This document shows, in pieces, positions 1-8,250 of a stretch of DNA of 62,416 nucleotides. Under the pieces are notes generated by a model. That model did not search any database. It was not told the origin of the DNA and worked only from the letters and a program-made list of their open reading frames with translations. The stretch is from Marinicella marina (lineage in GTDB: Bacteria > Pseudomonadota > Gammaproteobacteria > Xanthomonadales > Marinicellaceae). The stretch's first letter is position 1. The number at the start of each line of letters is the position of its first letter. Location: contig NZ_JASJNC010000011.1 of assembly GCF_030065545.1 (NCBI RefSeq), positions 1 through 62,416 of the forward strand, written 5' to 3'. The translations under genes were made by a program, and so were the position numbers.

Positions 1-633
1 CAGGTCAGCAGACAAAGGGTTGCTCGGTTGATGAAAGCTGCGAATATTCAGTCGAAAATAGTTAAGAAGTTCGTTATCACTACCAATTCAAGAAACACCA
101 AAGCACCTTCCCCTGATCGCCTAAAAAGGAACTTCAAGGCTGCTGAGAAAAATAAAGCATGGGTATCTGACACAACGTTCATCAGAACACGTCAAGGATG
201 GCTTTATCTTGCCGTTATGATTGATTTATATTCAAGACAAGTGATTGGCTGGTCGATGTCTGATCGCAATAACACCAAGCTGGTTCTCGATACATTAGAC
301 ATGGCCATATGGCGCAGAACAGGTATCAAAGGAGCTGTTGTGCACTCTGATCAAGGCAGCACCTATGCATCAGGAGATTATCAAAAAATGCTGAATGAAC
401 ACAAGTTGCTTCCTAGCATGAGCAGGAAGGGTGAATGTCATGATAATGCCGTGGCTGAGAGCTTCTTTGGTTCACTGAAAAATGAACTAGTAGAACATGA
501 AGATTATCGAACGAAAGCAGAAGCTAAACAAAGTTTGTTTCAATACATCGAAGTGTTCTACAATCGTCAACGCAGACATTCATATCTGGGCTATGTCAGT
601 CCAGCTGAATTTGAGAGGGCATCTGCCCATTAG
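1..633 (+). CDS. IS3-family transposase OrfB, 5' end outside window
   Basis: This is the catalytic half of an IS3-type transposase, an RNase H-fold DDE integrase that moves the element by cut-and-paste through a circular intermediate. The frame is open from base 1, so the protein starts upstream of the window; the first visible residues (QVSRQRVARLMK) are the usual helix in front of the integrase core. The catalytic triad is complete: the first Asp lies in WVSDTTFI, the second in VVHSDQGS, and the Glu in CHDNAVAESFFGSLKNE. The C-terminal FYNRQRRHSYLGYVSP is typical and ends normally, so nothing in the visible part is broken. OrfA would lie to the left. It sits just upstream of the defence operon and may mark the edge of the mobile region. 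Confidence 0.93.
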   Translation, partial: QVSRQRVARLMKAANIQSKIVKKFVITTNSRNTKAPSPDRLKRNFKAAEKNKAWVSDTTFIRTRQGWLYLAVMIDLYSRQVIGWSMSDRNNTKLVLDTLDMAIWRRTGIKGAVVHSDQGSTYASGDYQKMLNEHKLLPSMSRKGECHDNAVAESFFGSLKNELVEHEDYRTKAEAKQSLFQYIEVFYNRQRRHSYLGYVSPAEFERASAH

Positions 634-665
634 TTTTGGTGTCCGTTAAACCGTGGCAACCTCAT
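1..665 (+). mobile_element. IS3-family insertion sequence, right part only
   Basis: The transposase gene ends at 633. It is followed by TGTCCGTTAAACC and GTGGCAACC at about 640-668, which has the look of an IS3-type right terminal repeat. The exact end and any target duplication cannot be fixed because the left end is outside the window. Confidence 0.6.
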
Positions 666-910
666 TGTCCTTGTTTAAGAGCTTAGGTTCTTCGATACCT
701 CACAAGGATATTTATTTAGGCTAAATGCTGCAGTCCAAGAATAAAACACACCCCTCAATCCCCTCGCAAGAGGGGAGGCCTGACAGGATGAGATGAAAAA
801 TGTTGCTTAAAAGGCTACAAAACTGACTTGGATGGTTTGAAAAATCACAAGCTCTCGTTAGTTAGAGCTAAGTAACGACAGTTTGTGACGAAGTTGTGTA
901 TAATTAAGAC
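634..910. other. Intergenic region between IS and abiE operon
   Basis: No gene is seen. It contains the presumed IS right end, a hairpin CCCCTC/GAGGGG at 760-775 of the kind found in dispersed palindromes, and the palindrome and -10 element of the abiE operon described separately. Confidence 0.5.
856..910 (+). promoter_or_regulatory. abiE operon promoter with operator-like palindrome
   Basis: A 22-bp near-perfect palindrome spans 856-877: CGTTA-x-TTAG, two central bases, then CTAA-x-TAACG. Downstream is a perfect TATAAT at 899-904, only 6 bp before the ATG at 911, so the transcript would be almost leaderless. No good -35 is visible, suggesting a weak promoter. AbiEi-type antitoxins repress their own promoters by binding inverted repeats, so this palindrome is the natural candidate site. 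The operator role is inference. Confidence 0.55.
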
Positions 911-1525
911 ATGAATGATGTAATGAACTCAACAGAACAACAGGTTCTTGCCTTGACCGATAAGTTGGGGTCGGTGCGTGCTGCGGATTTGCTTGAGCAC
1001 GATATTGGCAGGGAATATTTGTCACGTATGTATCACAAAGGACTTTTGCAGCGGATTGCAAGAGGGCGTTATGCGCTGCCAGATGCTGAAATTTCTTCCC
1101 ATCATGCCTTGGCGCTGTTCGCCAATCAGGTTCCAGGTGGTGTAATTACTTTATTATCGGCTTTGGCTTTTCATCAGATTGGTACACAAAATCCTCATGA
1201 AGTATGGGCTGCTGTTAAAGCCAGAGGTTATGATCCGGATTTGGATTATCCCAAAGTGCGATACCATTATTATTCTGGTGCTGCCTATGAAAAAGGCATA
1301 GAAACGCATCGTATTGATGGTGTTGAGGTGAAAATTTATTCACCGGCGAAAACGGTTGTGGATTGTTTTCGTATGCGAAATAAAGTGGGCTTGGATGTGG
1401 CTTTGGAGGCATTAAAAGAAGGTTGGAGAGATCGGCGATTTACGGTGGATGAATTGATGTTGTTGGCGAAAGAATGCCGCATTGCAACGGTGATTCAGCC
1501 ACATTTTGAGATGCTGGTGGCCTGA
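911..1525 (+). CDS. abiEi: AbiEi-type antitoxin / autorepressor
   Basis: A 204-residue protein of the AbiEi family, the antitoxin of the type IV AbiE toxin-antitoxin and phage-abortive system. The N-terminal ~70 residues form a winged helix (SVRAADLLEHDIGREYLSRMYHKGLLQRIARGRYAL), the usual DNA-binding part. The remainder is the C-terminal antitoxin domain, with the characteristic SPAKTVVDCFRMRNKVGLDVALEALKE stretch. Family members repress their own operon and counter the toxin without a stable complex. The ATG at 911 has no ribosome-binding site and lies next to a TATAAT, consistent with a leaderless start; 923 is an alternative ATG. The stop overlaps the toxin start by one base (TGATG), so the pair is translationally coupled. 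Confidence 0.9.
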   Translation: MNDVMNSTEQQVLALTDKLGSVRAADLLEHDIGREYLSRMYHKGLLQRIARGRYALPDAEISSHHALALFANQVPGGVITLLSALAFHQIGTQNPHEVWAAVKARGYDPDLDYPKVRYHYYSGAAYEKGIETHRIDGVEVKIYSPAKTVVDCFRMRNKVGLDVALEALKEGWRDRRFTVDELMLLAKECRIATVIQPHFEMLVA

Positions 1526-2451
1526 TGGTTAAGGATGTAGCACAAAGTGTTCGGGCCAGGTTATTAAACAAAGCCAAAGAAAGCGGCGAAGATTACAACA
1601 CTGTGCTGATTCAATATGCCTTGCAACGATTTCTTTATCGCTTGAGTGTCAGTGAGTTTGCGGATCAGTTTTTATTGAAAGGGTCGTGGTTGTTTGTGAT
1701 TTGGCATGACAGTTTGCATCGGCCAACAAGAGATGTTGACTTATTGGGATTTGGTAGCAATGATGTGGGTGAACTATTAAATGTTTTTGTACAGGTTGCG
1801 AAAGTTTATGTAGAAAAACCGGATGGATTGACTTTTGATTCAAGTCAATTCAAATCTATGGAAATAAAGAAGGAAGGCGATTATCAAGGAGTCAGAATCA
1901 GTGGTAAGGCCAAATTAGGAAATGCCATCATTCCTCTGCAAATAGATATTGGTTTTGGCGATGCGGTAACACCAACGGCTGAGTATGCAGAGTTACCTGG
2001 GTTATTGGACTTCCCAAATCCAAATTTAAAGGTTTATCCAGTTTATACGGTGATTTCAGAAAAGTTTCATGCGATGGTATTTTTGGGTTTAAGTAACAGC
2101 AGAATGAAAGACTTTTATGATTTATTGACCATTGCTCAAACCATGTCACTGTCAATGGGTGAATTGCAACAGGCCATTATGGCGACATTTGACCGAAGGG
2201 GGTTGGTTATATCCGATGCTGATTTGATGATTTTTACTGAATTGTTCAAGAACGATGCAGATAAAAACAAACAATGGAATGCTTTTAAAAGAAAAAATGG
2301 TTTGCCTCTGAAAGATGATTTCGCTGTAACCATTGACAAAATTCAAGGGTTTTTAGAGCCGGTTTATCAGCACATTGCGTTAGATAAAAACCCTGTGGAA
2401 AAGCATTGGGACAACAAGGCGTGGTTCTGGAAAGACACAGAAAGAGCATAA
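1525..2451 (+). CDS. abiEii: AbiEii toxin, nucleotidyltransferase
   Basis: A 308-residue AbiEii/AbiGii family toxin. The polymerase-beta-type nucleotidyltransferase signature is clear: G53-S54 (LLKGSWLF) followed by the metal-binding D70-V-D72 (RPTRDVDLLGFG). The later SEKFHAMVFLG and SRMKDFYDLLTI segments are the conserved helical motifs of the family. Characterised members add nucleotides to tRNA or bind GTP and cause reversible growth arrest upon phage infection. It overlaps the antitoxin gene by one base and ends one base before the HsdR start, so it belongs to the same transcript. No sign of inactivation is seen. Confidence 0.92.
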   Translation: MVKDVAQSVRARLLNKAKESGEDYNTVLIQYALQRFLYRLSVSEFADQFLLKGSWLFVIWHDSLHRPTRDVDLLGFGSNDVGELLNVFVQVAKVYVEKPDGLTFDSSQFKSMEIKKEGDYQGVRISGKAKLGNAIIPLQIDIGFGDAVTPTAEYAELPGLLDFPNPNLKVYPVYTVISEKFHAMVFLGLSNSRMKDFYDLLTIAQTMSLSMGELQQAIMATFDRRGLVISDADLMIFTELFKNDADKNKQWNAFKRKNGLPLKDDFAVTIDKIQGFLEPVYQHIALDKNPVEKHWDNKAWFWKDTERA

Positions 2452-2452
2452 T

Positions 2453-5400
2453 ATGACCTACACCGAAGACCAACTCACCGAACAACCGGCCATCAAGCTT
2501 TTTGAAAGTTTAGGCTGGCGTACGGTGAATTGTTATTCGGAAAGTTTTGGTGAAGAGGGTTTGCTCGGTCGTGAGAACCGTTCTGAAGTGGTTTTGGTGC
2601 GCGAGCTTCGCCAAGCTTTAATTAAAATTAATCCTGATTGCACAGCCAATGAAATCGATTTGGCGATTGAAGAAATCACTCGGGATTATTCGGTGATGAG
2701 TGACATCGCGGCCAATCAGGCTTGTTATCAATTGCTCAAACAAGGGGTGAAGGTTGAGGCGGATACTGAGGACGAGGAGTTTGTCACGGTTAAGGTGATG
2801 GATTGGCAGAATCCTGAGAACAATCGCTTCTTGTTGTGTTCGCAGTTGTGGGTGTCTGGTGAGATTGAAACCCGTCGGCCGGATCTGATCGGTTTTGTCA
2901 ATGGTTTGCCCTTGTTGTTTATCGAGTTGAAATCACCCAGCACGCCTTTGATCAAGGCATATAAAGACAATCTGGCGGATTACAAAAGAGTGATTCCACA
3001 ATTGTTCTGGTTCAATCAATTGATCATCCTGTCCAATGGTGTTCAGAACAAGGTCGGCAGCATGACCAGCTTGTGGGAGCATTTCTCTGAGTGGAAAAAG
3101 GTGGACAGCGAAGATGAACCACGAGTGGTCAGTCTGGAAACCGTGATTCGTGGCACCTGTCAACGGCACCGGCTGTTGGATATTGTTGAGAATTTTGTTG
3201 TTTTTGAGAGCAAAAAAGCCACAGTAAAAATTGTTGCTCGTTATCATCAGTATTTGGGCGTGAATCAATCCTTGCAGGGGCTGAAACGAATTGAAGAAAT
3301 TCAAGGCAAGCTGGGCGTGTATTGGCACACGCAAGGCAGTGGCAAGAGCTTTTCGATGGTGTTCTATTGTCAAAAGGCGTTTCGTAAATTGCCAGGCAAC
3401 TGGACCTTTGTGATTGTCACCGACCGCACCGATCTGGATGATCAGATTTATCGGACTTTTAATGCTTGTGGTCTGCTGAAAACGCAATGTCAGGCGGAAT
3501 CTGCTGCTGACTTAAAACAATTGCTCACCGAAGACCACCGCTTTGTCTTCACCCTGATTCATAAGTTCAAGACCGAACAGGGCGAAAGCTATCCTCAACT
3601 TTCTGACCGTAATGATGTGATTGTCATCACCGATGAAGCGCATCGCAGCCAGTATTCCACTTTGGCCTTAAACATGCGCACCGCATTGCCCGAAGCGGGA
3701 TTTTTGGCTTTCACCGGTACGCCATTACTAGGCAAAGATGAGAATGATGCCAAAACCCGTGAGGTGTTTGGAGATTATGTGTCGGTTTATAACTTTGCTG
3801 ATGCGGTGGATGATGGCGCCACTTTGCCTTTGTATTATGAAAACCGCGTGCCAGAGGTCAATCTCAACCGAGATGATATTGGTGCTGAAATTGATGAAAT
3901 CATCAACGATTCGGATTTAACCGAAGAGTCCGAAGCCAGGCTGGAAAAAGAATTTTCCCGCGCCTATCACATCATTACTCGAGATGATCGTTTGGAAACC
4001 ATAGCCAAAGATCTGGTCGAGCATTTTATGGGTCGGGAGCCCTTTTCTGATGGCATCAGAGGCAAGGCAATGGTGGTTGCCATTGATAAAGCCACGGCCA
4101 TAAAGATGTATGACAAGGTGCAGGTGGCTTGGCAGGAAAAAATTCAAACGATTGAACAGGACATTCAACTAGCCAAAGCATGGGAAAAACAGATCCTGAT
4201 GGATGAACTGGCTTACATGCAATCCACAGACATGGCGGTGGTGGTTTCAGGTGGTCAGGGCGATTATGAAAAGATGGAGCGTAAGGGCCTGGATTATCAA
4301 ACACATCGCGAACGGATGATCAAACAAAATCTGGATGATAAATTCAAAGATGTGAATGATGAACTGCGCATTGTTTTTGTGTGCGCCATGTGGCTGACGG
4401 GTTTCGATGCGCCTTGTGTATCGACTTTGTATTTGGACAAACCATTGAAGAAACACACACTGATGCAGACCATAGCCAGGGTCAATCGTGTCTATCCAGG
4501 TAAGGCTTCTGGGCAGATTGTGGACTACATCAATATCTTCGGAGCACTTCAGGAGGCGCTTGGGGTTTATGGTGGTGCGGTTCAGGAAGATGCTACTGAT
4601 TATCAGGTCGGCACACCGGCTGAACACAAAACGGTGTTGTTAGAAGAGCTAGAACAAGCACTGATTGAAATCAAAGTCTTTCTGAATGGCCTGAACATTG
4701 ATTTGGTCAATATTCATTCAGCCCATACCGATGACTTTTCTAAACAGAACCAAATCAAGCAAGCTGTTGATGTGTTGATGGTGCCGGAAAATTTGGAAAA
4801 ATTCACTGCTCATGTGCGCCGCATCAACCGAATTTTTAAAGCCTTATTGCCAGATAAGGAAGCCGAACGATTCTTAAAAGACCGGGCTTTATTGAATCAT
4901 CTGCTGAAAGTGATCTGGAATGGCATGGGCAAGGACATCGATGATGACGATGTGCTGCATGTGGTGCGCACTCAGGTTGACGAATTGCTGGATGATGCCA
5001 TCACCACCATTGAAATCAAATCCAATTTACCGGAACCTGTGAATCTCGCCGGGATTGATTTTGATGCTTTGGCAGAGATGCTGGAACGCACCAATACACC
5101 ATCCAGAGCCGATGCCGAACGACTCAAACGCATTGTTGAATTGCGCATTGAACCGATGATCAATAAAAACCCGACCCGAATCGACTTTCAACAACGTTTC
5201 AATGAAATCGTTGAACAGTACAACAACGGTGCCCATTCTGCCGAAGAATTTTTTGAACAGTTGAAACTATTTATTGATGAATTGAACGAAGAGGACAAGC
5301 GGGGATTGAGAGAGGGATTAGAAGAACCGGAACTCACTGTTTTTGATTTACTCTGCCAGGACATAACACTTTCCAGCAAAGAGCGTGATGAGGTCAAAAG

Positions 5401-5617
5401 GCTGGCCAAGGATTTACTAACCACACTCAAAGAAGCTTTGGTCATTGGCTGGCGAAAGAAACAACGAGCTAAGGCAAGGGTACAAAGAATCATTGATGAT
5501 ATTTTGCAGGATTTACCTGAATCCTATGATGATGATTCATGGAAGTCCGCTTGTGATCGGGTTTTTGTACATGTTTTTGATAAGTACCGGGGTGACGGAA
5601 GGAGTGTTTTCTCATGA
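2453..5617 (+). CDS. hsdR: Type I restriction enzyme, HsdR-like subunit
   Basis: A 1054-residue protein of normal HsdR length, the translocating and cutting subunit of type I restriction enzymes. The N-terminal PD-(D/E)XK nuclease is intact: D144 (RRPDLIGF) and E158-L-K160 (FIELKSP). The SF2 translocase follows with Walker A GSGKS at 295-299, motif Ia-like VTDRTDLDDQI, Walker B DEAH at 394-397, motif III FTGTPL and motif VI QTIARVNR. The C-terminal helical region would bind the methyltransferase core. HsdM and HsdS genes are not present in this window, so it either relies on genes left of the insertion sequence or elsewhere, or works alone. The start is 1 bp behind the toxin stop; the stop overlaps the HNH gene (ATGA). 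Confidence 0.95.
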   Translation: MTYTEDQLTEQPAIKLFESLGWRTVNCYSESFGEEGLLGRENRSEVVLVRELRQALIKINPDCTANEIDLAIEEITRDYSVMSDIAANQACYQLLKQGVKVEADTEDEEFVTVKVMDWQNPENNRFLLCSQLWVSGEIETRRPDLIGFVNGLPLLFIELKSPSTPLIKAYKDNLADYKRVIPQLFWFNQLIILSNGVQNKVGSMTSLWEHFSEWKKVDSEDEPRVVSLETVIRGTCQRHRLLDIVENFVVFESKKATVKIVARYHQYLGVNQSLQGLKRIEEIQGKLGVYWHTQGSGKSFSMVFYCQKAFRKLPGNWTFVIVTDRTDLDDQIYRTFNACGLLKTQCQAESAADLKQLLTEDHRFVFTLIHKFKTEQGESYPQLSDRNDVIVITDEAHRSQYSTLALNMRTALPEAGFLAFTGTPLLGKDENDAKTREVFGDYVSVYNFADAVDDGATLPLYYENRVPEVNLNRDDIGAEIDEIINDSDLTEESEARLEKEFSRAYHIITRDDRLETIAKDLVEHFMGREPFSDGIRGKAMVVAIDKATAIKMYDKVQVAWQEKIQTIEQDIQLAKAWEKQILMDELAYMQSTDMAVVVSGGQGDYEKMERKGLDYQTHRERMIKQNLDDKFKDVNDELRIVFVCAMWLTGFDAPCVSTLYLDKPLKKHTLMQTIARVNRVYPGKASGQIVDYINIFGALQEALGVYGGAVQEDATDYQVGTPAEHKTVLLEELEQALIEIKVFLNGLNIDLVNIHSAHTDDFSKQNQIKQAVDVLMVPENLEKFTAHVRRINRIFKALLPDKEAERFLKDRALLNHLLKVIWNGMGKDIDDDDVLHVVRTQVDELLDDAITTIEIKSNLPEPVNLAGIDFDALAEMLERTNTPSRADAERLKRIVELRIEPMINKNPTRIDFQQRFNEIVEQYNNGAHSAEEFFEQLKLFIDELNEEDKRGLREGLEEPELTVFDLLCQDITLSSKERDEVKRLAKDLLTTLKEALVIGWRKKQRAKARVQRIIDDILQDLPESYDDDSWKSACDRVFVHVFDKYRGDGRSVFS

Positions 5618-6696
5618 TAAAAGTGAACTCAAATGAATTTTTAGAATTTATATATAATAATAAAATATCGTGTTGGAAAACACTCTCTGAAAATGTACCG
5701 TTTTTTTATGATATTGATCAAAGCAAAATAACTTTTTACATCAGTACTGGGAATGAAAGAACTTTTCCCCTTACAAGATTGGATGATGTTTGTGAAATAT
5801 TCAACACCACTAATTCTTTCAAAACAACGCCTTATAATGAATTTAGAACCAAATCATATCTTGTATCACTGCTCAAAGCGGTTGTTGATTTTCAGATTAA
5901 CAAAAGTTCTCCAACATATTTCTCCATATTAAATAAGCACCATAAAAGCCTTTCTCGAAGCAAAATTTATGAACAACTGGGTGTAAAACTGAGAAATGAG
6001 CAATGGGCTTGGGGTGGGGTGTCTCATGATAATTCATTTGTGGTTTTTACGATTTGGGTTGATGCGATTACGTCCAATAACAAGTTAGAGTTATACAACC
6101 CAAATTGGGTAACCAAAGGACATGGATTAAAAGAGCAAAAAAGACTGTTAGAAATTGTTAGAAAAAATAACTTACCAGTATTTGGACTCTTGAGTGAAGC
6201 AACGGACACTTCTAAAAATAAGAGAAATATCAGAACTGTAGAGCAGAACGATTTATTAAGTATTGAGCTTGAATTTGATGGTGAAACTATTAGGGCAATC
6301 CTACAAGATCGGTTTCCAATGACACTACTCACAAAGAAAACTGATTTTAAAAACCTTGCAGTTGATGACTTAGACCAAGATGATTTTGGCAATGAATCCC
6401 CAAACAGAACAAAGTCTGTTGTAGCATATTATCAAAGAGACCCTAAGGTCAGACGGAAAGTGATTAAGATGGCAGAAGGTAAATGTGAATACTGCAGTCA
6501 AGATGGTTTCTTGAAACTTGATGGTAGTAGGTATCTAGAAGCACATCACATCATTGCATTAAGTAATGATGGTAAAGACAAAGTATCCAACGTCATTGCT
6601 TTATGCCCAGGACATCACAAAGAGGCACATTTCGGTAAGAATTCTGAAGCTCTAGAAAGTGAGTTTATAGATATTGTAAACTCAAGAAATTATTAA
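5614..6696 (+). CDS. HNH endonuclease with unrecognised N-terminal domain
   Basis: A 360-residue protein with a C-terminal HNH nuclease. C291-x2-C294 and C331-PG-H334-H335 form the likely structural zinc site, and H311-H312 (EAHHI) with N-V-IALC and H339 make the beta-beta-alpha metal active site. The first ~270 residues match nothing I can name; they include RNEQWAWGGVSHDNSFVVFTIW, which may be a modified-base or sequence reader, as in other McrA-like or restriction HNH proteins. That role is inference. The gene overlaps hsdR by 4 bp (ATGA) and is visibly more AT-rich than hsdR, hinting at a separate origin. The next gene starts 1 bp after its stop. Confidence 0.85.
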   Translation: MIKVNSNEFLEFIYNNKISCWKTLSENVPFFYDIDQSKITFYISTGNERTFPLTRLDDVCEIFNTTNSFKTTPYNEFRTKSYLVSLLKAVVDFQINKSSPTYFSILNKHHKSLSRSKIYEQLGVKLRNEQWAWGGVSHDNSFVVFTIWVDAITSNNKLELYNPNWVTKGHGLKEQKRLLEIVRKNNLPVFGLLSEATDTSKNKRNIRTVEQNDLLSIELEFDGETIRAILQDRFPMTLLTKKTDFKNLAVDDLDQDDFGNESPNRTKSVVAYYQRDPKVRRKVIKMAEGKCEYCSQDGFLKLDGSRYLEAHHIIALSNDGKDKVSNVIALCPGHHKEAHFGKNSEALESEFIDIVNSRNY

Positions 6697-6697
6697 A

Positions 6698-7546
6698 ATG
6701 AAACCCCAAACCATCCAAATATTCCTCCCCGAAGGCTCTCCCACCTCAGTCAAAGAAGCTGAATTAACCAATCGCCTGATAAAAACCATTTGGTTTCCAC
6801 GCACTGCTATGGACAAAGCTTTTAAACGCGAGATAGCGCAATACACTGGCGTATATTTTCTTTTTGGTGATGACGACCGAGGCAAGCCTCAGGTTTATAT
6901 TGGGGAAGGCGAGAATTGTTGGACCCGACTACAACAACACAACCGCAATAAGGACTTTTGGACGCATTGTGTGATTGCGGTGGCCAAGACCAATGAATTC
7001 ACCAAGACCGATGTGAAGTTCCTTGAGCACTATTGTTTGGCCCAAGCAGAGTTGGCAGGTCGATACAGCACAGACAACAGTACCGGATCTTTGGAGCCAT
7101 CAATTTCAGAAGCCAAGAAATACGACATGTTAGATAACTTTGAAACCATCAAAGTTCTCCTAGCAACTTTAGGCTATCCAATCTTCGAAGATAAACGCGG
7201 TGACAAAGCCCAACAAAGAAAAGTATTCTACTGCAAAGGCAAACAAGCCGAAGCCAAATGCATAGTCACAGATGAAGGCTATTTGGTGCTGGCAGGCTCG
7301 ACTGCGAACATTGAGGAAACAAAGACCATAGGCACAGGCCCAAAAGCCCTTAGAGAGGAACTGATAGAGAAGCAGGTTTTGGTTAAGCAAGGTGAAACCT
7401 ATGAATTTGCCTCAGACCAACTATTCAAATCTCCCTCATCAGCATCTTCGGTGGTGCTAGGCAGAAGCTCCAATGGCTGGGCTGACTGGAAAGATAAAAA
7501 TGCTAAAACTTTGGATGAATTACTGAGACAATCTGATGAAAAATAA
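6698..7546 (+). CDS. GIY-YIG nuclease family protein with DUF4357
   Basis: A 282-residue protein. The GIY-YIG fold begins at about residue 50: G51-V-Y53 (the GIY-like strand), V66-Y67-I68-G69 (YIG-like), the following ENCWTRLQQH helix with R78 as the expected catalytic Arg, and E110 or nearby (KFLEHY) as the metal ligand. The C-terminal ~60 residues (SPSSASSVVLGRSSNGWADWKDKNAKTLDEL) are a DUF4357-type domain, common in restriction-associated GIY-YIG proteins. The substrate is unknown. It follows the HNH gene by 1 bp and overlaps the next gene by 11 bp, so it is part of the abiE-hsdR operon. An auxiliary defence nuclease is the best guess. Confidence 0.85.
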   Translation: MKPQTIQIFLPEGSPTSVKEAELTNRLIKTIWFPRTAMDKAFKREIAQYTGVYFLFGDDDRGKPQVYIGEGENCWTRLQQHNRNKDFWTHCVIAVAKTNEFTKTDVKFLEHYCLAQAELAGRYSTDNSTGSLEPSISEAKKYDMLDNFETIKVLLATLGYPIFEDKRGDKAQQRKVFYCKGKQAEAKCIVTDEGYLVLAGSTANIEETKTIGTGPKALREELIEKQVLVKQGETYEFASDQLFKSPSSASSVVLGRSSNGWADWKDKNAKTLDELLRQSDEK

Positions 7547-7961
7547 ATACATATTGAACTGCTTTACTGCATTGGCCTTAATTACATTTATGGGAGTATC
7601 TACAGCACAAGAAGACAATGGAGAAGAACAAGCTGTATTAACTAATGACCCAACCAAGCAGCCTTTGGTTCGAGTGATAGCTAACCCAGAAAAATTTCAT
7701 AGTGAAGTGATAACTGTCACTGGGTATTATATTAAAGGAACACATGTTAATCATTTGTACTTAGATATGGAGTCATGTACGAGTTATGACACTGTTAACT
7801 CAATTCTTATAGATGGAAAATTGAATGAGAATGATTTTATTCCTTGTGGTAGAGAAACTATAAAAGGCAAATTGAATTATTCGTCAGACAATCGAAACTG
7901 GCGCAATGATTCTGATTTGATATTAGAAAATGCAGTTTTCCTTAATTATATTGAGTACTGA
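7536..7961 (+). CDS. Small exported protein, possible OB-like fold
   Basis: A 141-residue protein with an N-terminal signal peptide (MKNKYILNCFTALALITFMGVSTA, cleavage near residue 25) and a mature part of short beta-strands: VRVIANPEKFHSEVITVTGYY, LYLDMESC, SILIDGK, IKGKLNYSSDN. The start-of-domain pattern (residues of pathway V-x-V-x-G-Y) recalls small OB-fold periplasmic proteins, but no family is assigned. Two cysteines (ESC and IPC) could form a disulfide. It overlaps the GIY-YIG gene by 11 bp, yet its signal peptide sends it out of the cytoplasm, unlike its defence neighbours. It may be a passenger that lost its own promoter or an envelope arm of the island. Confidence 0.7.
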   Translation: MKNKYILNCFTALALITFMGVSTAQEDNGEEQAVLTNDPTKQPLVRVIANPEKFHSEVITVTGYYIKGTHVNHLYLDMESCTSYDTVNSILIDGKLNENDFIPCGRETIKGKLNYSSDNRNWRNDSDLILENAVFLNYIEY

Positions 7962-7980
7962 TTTAACTGTGAATAATCCA

Positions 7981-8094
7981 ATGCTCCAAACCCGCCCCAA
8001 ACTCAAAGAACGCTCAAGCACCGCCGAACGCCTCATCCAAAAAGTGACCAACTACGTGGATATATTTATTAATGGGATGGGTGGGGTCAATTAA
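7981..8094 (+). pseudogene. Short ORF, possible gene remnant
   Basis: A 37-codon frame from ATG 7981 (extendable to a GTG at 7969) reads MLQTRPKLKERSSTAER and then a helix ending in INGMGGVN. It is noticeably more GC-rich than the AT-rich DNA on both sides and has no ribosome-binding site. It looks like the leftover of a larger gene at the seam between the two defence operons, but no parent is recognised. Confidence 0.25.
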
Positions 8095-8250
8095 AAGGGT
8101 GTTACATAGAAGGGTTTGTCAGAATGCTGTTTTTGAAAAACAGTTAAACAGTTTTCGGTTTTTTGTATTCCAGCATTTTTAGTATCTATTATCAGAAAAT
8201 GATAATCAAAGGAATAGTATATAATTCAATTAACTTTATTAGGTAAAATT
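8095..8250 (+). promoter_or_regulatory. Promoter/operator region of the methyltransferase operon
   Basis: A TATAAT lies at 8220-8225. A perfect inverted repeat, ATTATCA (8188-8194), 5-nt spacer, TGATAAT (8200-8206), covers the place where the -35 would be, so a bound regulator would block transcription. Upstream, the palindrome CTGTTTTT/AAAAACAG at 8127-8143 followed by T-rich DNA could end transcription from the left operon. Restriction-modification operons are often controlled this way. The regulator is not identified; the methyltransferase itself is one possibility. Confidence 0.45.

Noticed and set aside
2933-3487. 184-codon antisense frame inside hsdR
   Set aside because: It lies across conserved HsdR motifs (including Walker A), so the coding strand is certain.
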